Positions 1 through 4,563 of a stretch of 7,545 nt of DNA are shown here, piece by piece. This DNA comes from Nitrospirota bacterium (lineage in GTDB: Bacteria; Nitrospirota; Nitrospiria; Nitrospirales; Nitrospiraceae). Position numbers and translations under genes: made by a program. The stretch's first letter is position 1. The number at the start of each line of letters is the position of its first letter. A model generated the notes under the pieces. The model searched no databases. It was not told where the DNA came from and saw nothing but the letters and a program-made list of their open reading frames with translations. Location: NCBI GenBank assembly GCA_005877535.1, contig VBOM01000109.1, positions 1-7,545 of the forward strand, written 5' to 3'.

Positions 1-375
1 CCAGAACTAAAACAATTCCGTGCGCGGAAGAGACGGAAATGGTTCCGGAAACCTGTTCGCTTCCCACAATACGCCCATGGGATCAAGCCGGACCACCGCC
101 AAACGATTCCTGCTTGGTTTGTCAGGACTCCGGATCCTCCCTTCCATCTTGCATCCTTCTACCGATAATACCCAAGGTGCCCCTTAGATCGTTCGACATG
201 ACTCCATGCCGTGGCTGCTTGTCCAAAATAATACAGAGTTTGATGAAGAATTCTTCATGATCCCTTCATGAGCCGATCATGTGACCGAGTTACAATAACA
301 CCACCAGCTAAGGACAGAGGGACGTTCTGAAGCCAAGAGCACGTCATATCACACCGACAACCGGGAGGCTGAATC
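1..375. other. Intergenic region, no convincing gene
   Basis: No recognisable protein is encoded on either strand. A 73-codon open frame at 39-260 (+) lacks a Shine-Dalgarno sequence, has a low-complexity composition rich in Pro, Ser and Cys, and resembles no family I know, so I treat it as chance. The right half looks regulatory: a palindrome and TTCATGA repeats at 243-271, then a TACAAT hexamer at 291-296 that could be a -10 box for the zinc-ribbon gene. No good -35 hexamer lies 16-18 bp upstream of it, so the promoter is only suggested. Confidence 0.5.
243..271. promoter_or_regulatory. 16-bp perfect palindrome plus TTCATGA direct repeat, possible operator
   Basis: Positions 243-258 read ATGAAGAATTCTTCAT, which is its own reverse complement. 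TTCATGA occurs at 254-260, overlapping the right arm, and again at 265-271, so the two copies start 11 bp apart, about one helical turn. The block sits just upstream of a possible -10 hexamer (TACAAT, 291-296) and about 105 bp before the zinc-ribbon start codon. The geometry fits a binding site for a dimeric regulator, but no regulator is identified and an AT-rich chance palindrome is possible. Confidence 0.3.
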
Positions 376-708
376 ATGGAACGGAGGATGGATTCAGGAG
401 AAGCAATGCGAAACGGACCTATGGCAGAAGGTGGGAGCCGACATGCGATTCAGCCCCTTCCCGCGAGCGAGCAGTTCTGCACGAGATCCTGCGCTCGTTG
501 CGGGGGCTTGCTCGTGAACGAGTGGTACTACGACTTGAATAACACCGGCGAACACAGCGTCGAGACACTGCGCTGCGTGCAATGCGGACACCGTGTCGAT
601 CCCGTGATCTTGCAGAACCAAACTCGACCGCCGGTCGAAAGCCAACAAGTACGGCAGGTGAGACAACGGTATTCCACTAGGACAGTCATCTTGGGCGAGC
701 TCGCATGA
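376..708 (+). CDS. Small zinc-ribbon protein, function unknown
   Basis: This 110-residue protein has two CxxC knuckles, Cys39/Cys42 and Cys67/Cys70, 24 residues apart, each followed by Gly (CARCGG and CVQCGH). That is the pattern of a single four-cysteine zinc ribbon. The segment between them (EWYYDLNNTGE) and the following VDPVILQN resemble a group of small uncharacterised proteins I associate with Nitrospira, where a D-x-x-x-x-T-G stretch precedes RCVxCG and DPVIL. The start at 376 has a strong Shine-Dalgarno (GGGAGG, 363-368, 7-nt spacer). In-frame ATGs at 388 and 406 also have GGAG-type sequences in front, and the first 30 residues look unstructured, so a shorter form is possible. There is no signal peptide or membrane segment. 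It may bind nucleic acid or protein, but the sequence does not say which. Confidence 0.75.
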   Translation: MERRMDSGEAMRNGPMAEGGSRHAIQPLPASEQFCTRSCARCGGLLVNEWYYDLNNTGEHSVETLRCVQCGHRVDPVILQNQTRPPVESQQVRQVRQRYSTRTVILGELA

Positions 709-841
709 GCCACAATAAAACGGACATGAACCCAATAGGCACGGGACGTCGCTAGAGGAGTATGGAATGAAGGACGGAGATGATCGAGGGGATTTGTAGT
801 CGATTGTAATGGTAGGCGACAATATCTATACCATCTAAACC

Positions 842-970
842 ATGCCTTTCGGTGTGGTCCAAGAGCTCATCAATCACCCCCTGACCGTTCTAGGTACGAA
901 CAAGTTTCTACCGGGCTGGAATGCGCGACTCCAGAAGTCGCCAACGGTTAGAGACGGAGTTCCGTTGTGA
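842..970 (+). CDS. Doubtful small ORF overlapping the S24 regulator start
   Basis: A 42-codon frame opens with ATG at 842 and closes with TGA at 968-970, overlapping the GTG start of the next gene by 4 nt (GTGA). That layout is typical of translational coupling, so a leader peptide is conceivable. Against it, there is no Shine-Dalgarno before the ATG, an in-frame TAA lies immediately upstream at 836-838, and the product (beginning MPFGVVQELINH) matches no family I recognise. The overlap may be accidental. Confidence 0.2.
   Translation: MPFGVVQELINHPLTVLGTNKFLPGWNARLQKSPTVRDGVPL
925..967 (+). promoter_or_regulatory. Two back-to-back inverted repeats at the start of the S24 regulator
   Basis: Positions 925-941 form a perfect hairpin: GCGACT (925-930), 5-nt loop, AGTCGC (936-941). 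Directly after it, CAACGG (942-947) pairs perfectly with CCGTTG (962-967) across a 14-nt loop. The Shine-Dalgarno GGAG (956-959) lies in that second loop and the last stem base is the G of the GTG start. These could be operator half-sites for autoregulation in DNA, or mRNA hairpins that modulate initiation. Two 6-bp perfect stems abutting each other at a start codon are unlikely to be trivial, but neither role is demonstrated. Confidence 0.4.
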
Positions 971-1611
971 ATCTGAAAGGTCTTATTCATCGAGAGCTCG
1001 GGGAGGGGCTGACGGAAGAGGAGTTGGCCTCTGCCGTTGGGGTGTCGGTGCGGACGATTGCCAACATTCTGGTCGACGAGCTCCCGCAAGACCCGGCAGT
1101 CTGGGAAACATTTGCGCGGTATTTTCGGATCCATGCTGATTTTCTACGATCCGGTGGTCCGCCACACTCAGAGGGACTGTTCGACCTCACAGAGAGCGCC
1201 CATCCCTCCCCCCTCGGCCCGATGAGGAAGGTGCCGCTTCTTAGATGGGATCAGATTGACCAGATGGTTACGAGCGGAGAGGTGCCTCGTCTCATCCAGG
1301 CTGAAGCGTTGCTTGAAACAGACGTTCCAGGGCAGCGTACCTTCGCCATGCAGGTCAGAGACAATTCCATGCAGCCTCTCTTCAGTGAAGGCGAGATCAT
1401 TTTCATCAATCCAGATCTTCCCAGTGAGCCTGGTCATTACGTGGTGGTCGAGTGTGAGGACGGCCGTCCCGAGAGGGCACTCTTACGGCAGCTCAAGGAA
1501 ATCGGCGGGCAGGCCATTCTTCATCCGCTCAACCGGCGGTATGAAGACCTCTCCGTGACGAAAGATCAGCGTATCTGGGGCCGGGTCGTGCGGTTGCGGA
1601 AGAATCTTTGA
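967..1611 (+). CDS. HTH transcriptional regulator with S24 (LexA/CI-like) C-terminal domain
   Basis: This 214-residue protein is probably a DNA-binding repressor. Residues about 15-35 (LTEEELASAVGVSVRTIANI) form an XRE-like helix-turn-helix, and residues about 88-212 form a LexA/CI-type S24 fold. Landmarks are VPLLRW (89-94), the serine motif RDNSMQP with Ser134 in the nucleophile position, and a C-terminal WGRVVRL strand. In cleavable family members VPLLxWxQ is followed by Ala-Gly and a strand carries the catalytic Lys. Here those positions appear to be Ile97-Asp98 and Arg174 (ALLRQL), so self-cleavage looks unlikely and the domain may only dimerise or sense a ligand. The GTG start is supported by GGAG at 956-959 with a 7-nt spacer. 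Adjacent inverted repeats at the start suggest autoregulation. No phage genes are nearby, so it is not obviously a prophage repressor. Confidence 0.82.
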   Translation: MNLKGLIHRELGEGLTEEELASAVGVSVRTIANILVDELPQDPAVWETFARYFRIHADFLRSGGPPHSEGLFDLTESAHPSPLGPMRKVPLLRWDQIDQMVTSGEVPRLIQAEALLETDVPGQRTFAMQVRDNSMQPLFSEGEIIFINPDLPSEPGHYVVVECEDGRPERALLRQLKEIGGQAILHPLNRRYEDLSVTKDQRIWGRVVRLRKNL

Positions 1612-1959
1612 AGCACGAGGGTGGGCATGAAGACGTGCAATATGAAAACCCTGAAGCCCAAGAGACACTAGGGCCTGATCTCACTTTCTCGTTTCGTTCT
1701 AAATCGCATACAGAGGAGTCAGTGGCTGGGAAAGAATTGTTCAAATACGATGGGAAACGATAGTTCTGCGGGTCGAATCACTATGGGACAGGTTCTAGCA
1801 GGCATGGTTGCTATCCTCTCAATTCATGCACCTGATGGCGTTTCACGAACGACGGCTGAAGCGGACTGATTTTTTGACTATCCTACGTGGTGTGCTCCTG
1901 TTGTCTTAAATGTGCGGGCCAATGAGTTTCTACCGTGTCACAATAGGTTTCACAGGCTG
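1612..1959. other. Intergenic region between convergent genes, no intact gene
   Basis: The S24 regulator ends at 1611 and the coiled-coil gene on the other strand ends at 1960, so both run toward this stretch. I see no rRNA or tRNA, no clear intrinsic terminator with a T-run on either strand, and no intact gene. A 5-bp GCACG/CGTGC pair at 1613-1638 is too weak to call a terminator. The one notable content is a possible frameshifted dehydrogenase remnant at 1722-1869. Confidence 0.6.
1722..1869 (+). pseudogene. Possible frameshifted N-terminal remnant of a short-chain dehydrogenase
   Basis: A GTG at 1722, preceded by GAGGAG (1713-1718, only 3 nt away), opens a frame reading VAGKELFKYDGKR and stopping at TAG 1761-1763. 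The segment LFKYDGKR resembles the very start of short-chain dehydrogenases, where (F/Y)DGKR is followed by the VVTG strand and the TGxxxGxG nucleotide-binding loop. In the +1 frame the sequence continues as GRITMGQVLAGMVAIL to TGA at 1867-1869. This can be laid against the degraded glycine-rich loop and following helix (GGxSGMGxALAxxVAEL) with about one residue missing. Nothing of the remaining roughly 200 residues is visible. Only about 45 codons match, and loosely, so this could be coincidence. Confidence 0.3.
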
Positions 1960-3285
1960 CTAGAGCCGCTCGCCGTACTTGCGATAGTGCTCTTTTTTTG
2001 CTTCGTCGATCCACTTATCCCGCTTGATCCGGTCGGGGGCGGTGTAGAGTTTCTTCGCGACCCTGGCGATATCCTCCGGCTTCCAGCGCGCAATCTGGAC
2101 GAAGGTGTGCATTCCCATCCTGTTCAGGGTCCGCGCAAAGACGGGACCGATCCCGTGAATCTTCTTCAGGTCGTCTTTTTGTCCGTTTTTCCTTCCTTTC
2201 GCCTGTTCCATATGCAGGCTGAGTTGGTTTCCATTCTGACGAGTCTGGCGAGGCACCACGGGTCTCCCATCGGTCTTGACACGGAGTGCGGCCCGCACTT
2301 CAACCAGGCGTTTCCTGAGGCGGCTGATCTGCTCTTCCTTTTCTCCTACCACCTTCACCTGGCCCGCCAGGTCCTGCTGTTGCGCTTCGAGTTCTTGAAT
2401 CTGGTGCTGCAGGACGTCGATCCGTTTGTCTCGCTCGTGGAGGAGTTGTTCAACGAGCAGGATCTGGGCTCGGAGTTGGTCCTCTGTCGCAAGCTGTTTT
2501 TGTAACTTGGCGATCTGTGCTTCGTGTTGTGTGAGGCTGTGGGCATATTTCGTCTCCCACTGTGTCAGTGATGCCTCTCGCTCCTTCAGCTGCGGTTGGA
2601 GGCGTTCGAGTTCGCCGATGCGCCGGTCTCGGTCGGCCAGTTGGCTATCGAGTTGGTGCAGTGCGGCTCGATGCTCGGCCTCTTTCCCGGTGAGTTGTAC
2701 CTCCAGCCAATGCACGCGTCCTTGGACCGGCTCCATCTCCACCACCAGGGCGCGGAGCTGTTCGAGTTGCGCAAGGCTTCCTTCGGCCTCTGTCAGCCGG
2801 TTCTGCAGGTCGAGAAGTTCCTGTTCCTTCACTTTGATGTCCTGCTGCGCTGCGGTGCACCCGGCGTTGGCCTGTCGGGCTTCCTGTGCGTAGGCGGCGA
2901 TCGTCGCGTCGCTGTCGTGATACCGCTGCAGCGAGGCCTGCTGTTCGGATTCCACTGCCGCTACGCGTTGCGTGGCTGAATTGAGTTCTTCTTGAACGGC
3001 ACGGAGCCGCTCGGTGGATGAGGCGAGTTCTTGTTGCGCCGATCGTGCGAGCGCTTCCGATGCGGTGAGCTTGCTTTCAGAGGCCTGGACTGTCGAGGCC
3101 GTGGCATCGAACTCGAGCTGGGCCAATTCCAGCGCCTGTTCTTTGATCTGCAAGGAAGTAGTGACGTCGGCAATGTGTTGACTCAACTTGCTGACCGTTA
3201 GGCGCTGCAAGAACCAGCCGGTAATTCCGCCGATGCCTGCCGCGACGAGGAGACATCCCAGCATCTGGCCGATGAGAATAGTCAT
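1960..3285 (-). CDS. Membrane-anchored long coiled-coil protein with C-terminal helix-hairpin-helix domain
   Basis: This 441-residue protein starts with an uncharged hydrophobic segment (residues about 3-25, rich in Gly and Ala) followed by Arg28 and Lys33, which predicts a single anchor with the body in the cytoplasm. Residues about 30-335 are a Gln/Glu/Leu-rich coiled coil. After a basic linker (about 336-370), residues 371-432 form a helix-hairpin-helix domain: DDLKKIHGIGPVFARTLNRM, then a W-x-P-E-D-I helix and DRIKRDKWIDEAK. That module is known as a C-terminal tail on various bacterial proteins, including some NuoE-like subunits, where it may bind nucleic acid or mediate assembly. The ATG overlaps the stop of the upstream OmpA-type gene (ATGA, 3282-3285). 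Its Shine-Dalgarno AAAGGAG (3302-3296, 10-nt spacer) lies inside that gene, so the two are probably translationally coupled. The exact function is unknown; a scaffold linking envelope and cytoplasm is an inference. Confidence 0.85.
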   Translation of the reverse strand: MTILIGQMLGCLLVAAGIGGITGWFLQRLTVSKLSQHIADVTTSLQIKEQALELAQLEFDATASTVQASESKLTASEALARSAQQELASSTERLRAVQEELNSATQRVAAVESEQQASLQRYHDSDATIAAYAQEARQANAGCTAAQQDIKVKEQELLDLQNRLTEAEGSLAQLEQLRALVVEMEPVQGRVHWLEVQLTGKEAEHRAALHQLDSQLADRDRRIGELERLQPQLKEREASLTQWETKYAHSLTQHEAQIAKLQKQLATEDQLRAQILLVEQLLHERDKRIDVLQHQIQELEAQQQDLAGQVKVVGEKEEQISRLRKRLVEVRAALRVKTDGRPVVPRQTRQNGNQLSLHMEQAKGRKNGQKDDLKKIHGIGPVFARTLNRMGMHTFVQIARWKPEDIARVAKKLYTAPDRIKRDKWIDEAKKEHYRKYGERL

Positions 3286-4142
3286 AGGTCACCAACTCCT
3301 TTCACGCGCAATTCGATGCGCCGGTTGTGCTGGAAGCCGGCCTGCGCCTCCGCCGCCGACAGCGGTCGCGTGGCTCCATAGCCTACGGCGGTGAACTGGT
3401 TGGTCAGGCCGTGGTTGATGAAGTAGTCCCGCACAGCTTCAGCGCGACGGAGGCTGAGTTGAAGGTTATAGTCCGGTGCGCCGTACTTGTCCGTATGACC
3501 GCCAATCTCAATGGCCGTGTGGGGGGCACGACGCAATAGGGCGATCAGTTGGTCCAGTGTGGTGCGACCAGGGGAGGGTATCGTCGTGGTATTGGATTCA
3601 AACTCGATGGAGGCGTGCGAAAGGATCTCATTCAATTTCTTCTGGAGCGACAAGGAGGAAGACGGGAGCTGTGCCGTCAGAATATGGTCTTCCAGTTCGA
3701 GCCCCGTCCGAGTAAGGGGGGCAATCTCTCGTAGCACGGTGGCTTTGGCACGATCGCTGTCGACCTGGCCGCTGAGGACAATCGAGTGCCCGTCGATGAT
3801 GATGGAGCCATGTTCTGTCATGTGACCCAAGACGGGGAGGACCGTGGAGACATTGCCGGCCCAGGTTGCAGGTCCCACACTCGGATCCACCGCCAATTCA
3901 TCGATTACGCGGCCAGGCGTTGCGCCATAGATTTCCTGGGCTCGCTGAAGGATTGCGCCCTTGCTGGTCTCACTGGGGAGCGAGCCACGGAGGGTCAGCG
4001 TCCCCTGCTCCAAACTCGCATGAAAGGTAGCAGGGGAAAGCGACGCCGATGCAGATGGCGCGGGAAGATGGCGCGGGATGCAGACCACGCCAAGAAGAGC
4101 AAGTGCGACCGCGCCTGCGCCTAGAATCGCTCTGGGCATCAT
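3282..4142 (-). CDS. BON and OmpA-domain envelope protein
   Basis: This 286-residue protein has an N-terminal hydrophobic segment (about 6-22, after Arg4) that is a signal anchor or signal peptide. Cys21 follows Val-Val, so it is not a proper lipobox. Two BON-like stretches come next (about 40-88 and 108-158, the latter with GHSIVLSGQVDS), and then an OmpA C-terminal domain (about 177-280). The OmpA core GGHTDKYGAPDYNLQLSLRR contains Asp218 and Arg233, at the 15-residue spacing of the pair that binds the diaminopimelate of peptidoglycan in OmpA proteins. NRRIELRV closes the domain. The BON plus OmpA order resembles mycobacterial ArfA, although that similarity is architectural only. The domain should lie in the periplasm and tether the membrane to peptidoglycan. 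Two adjacent ATGs (4142 and 4139) are possible starts; the Shine-Dalgarno is a weak GAGAG. It is the first gene of an overlapping pair with the coiled-coil gene and is divergent from purH. Confidence 0.88.
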   Translation of the reverse strand: MMPRAILGAGAVALALLGVVCIPRHLPAPSASASLSPATFHASLEQGTLTLRGSLPSETSKGAILQRAQEIYGATPGRVIDELAVDPSVGPATWAGNVSTVLPVLGHMTEHGSIIIDGHSIVLSGQVDSDRAKATVLREIAPLTRTGLELEDHILTAQLPSSSLSLQKKLNEILSHASIEFESNTTTIPSPGRTTLDQLIALLRRAPHTAIEIGGHTDKYGAPDYNLQLSLRRAEAVRDYFINHGLTNQFTAVGYGATRPLSAAEAQAGFQHNRRIELRVKGVGDL

Positions 4143-4204
4143 GAATCAACTCTCAGGCGGGAAGGTGGCTGATAAGCCCTGTGACCCTACCATACTGCGT
4201 GGGC

Positions 4205-4240
4205 TCATGCCAGACTGGATTTCTGGCCTATCCCGCATGA
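4205..4240. repeat. Nested inverted repeats upstream of the OmpA-type gene
   Basis: TCATGC (4205-4210) is complementary to GCATGA (4235-4240), and GCCAGA (4209-4214) to TCTGGC (4222-4227), so a nested or alternative hairpin can form. It lies 63-98 bp upstream of the OmpA-type start codon on the minus strand, within its likely leader or promoter region. It could be an operator or a leader structure; no function can be assigned. Confidence 0.35.
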
Positions 4241-4424
4241 TCCAGCAGGATGGCGCGGGGTGAAATGGATGATCGGTCTTAGGAGGGTGCGGTAAAACCA
4301 TTCCGGCATTGTAGAACTTCGATGGCTTGCACGTCTAGAAGCACACCCCGGTCTGTCTGGTTCATCTGGGTAATCTCATACAACCAAACCAACGAAACAA
4401 ACCGAACTGACCAAATGCGCAAGA

Positions 4425-4456
4425 CAGGCTGGCGGACTTTCTCAGCATCCTGCTAG
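4425..4456. repeat. Intergenic repeat-like segment, copy 1
   Basis: The segment beginning CAGGCTGGCGGACTTT and ending AGCATCCTGCTAG resembles a short sequence I recall scattered between genes in Nitrospira genomes; this is memory, not a search. A diverged relative lies between purH and purD at 6260-6285: both begin GCTGG, have TTT in the middle and end in A-x-CATCCT-x-C over 26 bases. The CATCCTGCT end also has an inverted partner at 4244-4252. A 13-codon frame (4415-4456) runs through it but lacks a ribosome binding site. Confidence 0.4.
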
Positions 4457-4462
4457 ATGCGT

Positions 4463-4477
4463 GGGGATTCCATCCCC
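4463..4477. promoter_or_regulatory. Perfect GC-rich hairpin abutting the putative purH -35 box
   Basis: GGGGAT (4463-4468) and ATCCCC (4472-4477) pair perfectly around a TCC loop. The hairpin ends 1 bp before the candidate -35 hexamer at 4479. It could be an operator, or a weak stop for transcripts entering from upstream, although only CTT follows, so it is not a standard intrinsic terminator. Confidence 0.35.
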
Positions 4478-4478
4478 C

Positions 4479-4507
4479 TTGTAAGGTGCCCATTCATTTG
4501 TTATTCT
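4479..4507 (+). promoter_or_regulatory. purH: Candidate sigma70-type promoter for purH
   Basis: TTGTAA (4479-4484) matches the -35 consensus at four of six positions. After a 17-bp spacer comes TATTCT (4502-4507), matching the -10 consensus at four of six. Transcription would begin near 4514, leaving a leader of about 50 nt before the purH ATG. This also argues against the longer in-frame purH start at GTG 4486, which would lie inside the promoter spacer. Confidence 0.4.
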
Positions 4508-4551
4508 TCGCCTCGCCTTCCGACTCACGTAACATCATCAGATCGTCTTCC

Positions 4552-4557
4552 AAGGAG
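4552..4557 (+). promoter_or_regulatory. purH: Ribosome binding site that fixes the purH start
   Basis: AAGGAG lies 6 nt before ATG 4564. It selects this start over the in-frame GTG at 4486, whose extra 26 codons would be a serine-rich stretch unlike the PurH N-terminus. Confidence 0.85.
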
Positions 4558-4563
4558 TTATCT

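Larger units (their letters stand above)
4143..4563. other. Divergent intergenic region between the OmpA-type operon and purH
   Basis: No protein gene is supported over these 421 bases. From left to right it holds nested inverted repeats near 4205-4240, an AGCAGGATG motif (4244-4252) that recurs inverted as CATCCTGCT (4446-4454), an A/C-rich tract (about 4380-4415), a repeat-like segment (4425-4456), a perfect hairpin (4463-4477) and a candidate purH promoter (4479-4507). I see no conserved core of a purine or ZTP riboswitch. No convincing promoter for the leftward OmpA-type operon was found. Confidence 0.6.

Noticed and set aside
705..755. 16-codon frame overlapping the zinc-ribbon stop by ATGA
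   Set aside because: It is too short, has no good ribosome binding site of its own, and its product is not recognisable.
394..822. 142-codon minus-strand frame over the zinc-ribbon gene
   Set aside because: The + strand frame has a good Shine-Dalgarno and two CxxC knuckles. The minus frame has neither a domain nor a convincing start.
967..1611. Calling the regulator LexA
   Set aside because: The N-terminal domain is XRE-like, not the LexA winged helix, and the cleavage-site and lysine positions do not match.
1912..2979. Long open frames on the + strand opposite the coiled-coil gene (up to 197 codons, ending near 2505, 2893 and 2979)
   Set aside because: They are antisense shadows of a coding region with strong codon bias. 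Their products are low-complexity Ser/Cys/Arg-rich or Phe/Leu-rich, with no recognisable domain, while the minus-strand frame gives a coherent anchor, coiled coil and HhH domain.
4105..4142. Lipoprotein signal in the OmpA-type protein
   Set aside because: Cys21 follows Val-Val, and a lipobox needs Gly, Ala or Ser immediately before the Cys.
4180..4215. Sigma54-like TGGCATG...CACGCA on the minus strand upstream of the OmpA-type gene
   Set aside because: The GG and GC elements are separated by 11 bp instead of the required 10, so it is not a proper -24/-12 promoter.
4486..4563. 26-codon N-terminal extension of purH from GTG 4486
   Set aside because: ATG 4564 has AAGGAG in front and begins with the family's normal N-terminus. 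The extension would overlap the candidate promoter.
4264..4563. A purine or ZTP riboswitch ahead of purH
   Set aside because: ZTP riboswitches can precede purine genes, but I see neither their conserved core nor a purine aptamer, and the predicted leader from the candidate promoter is only about 50 nt.
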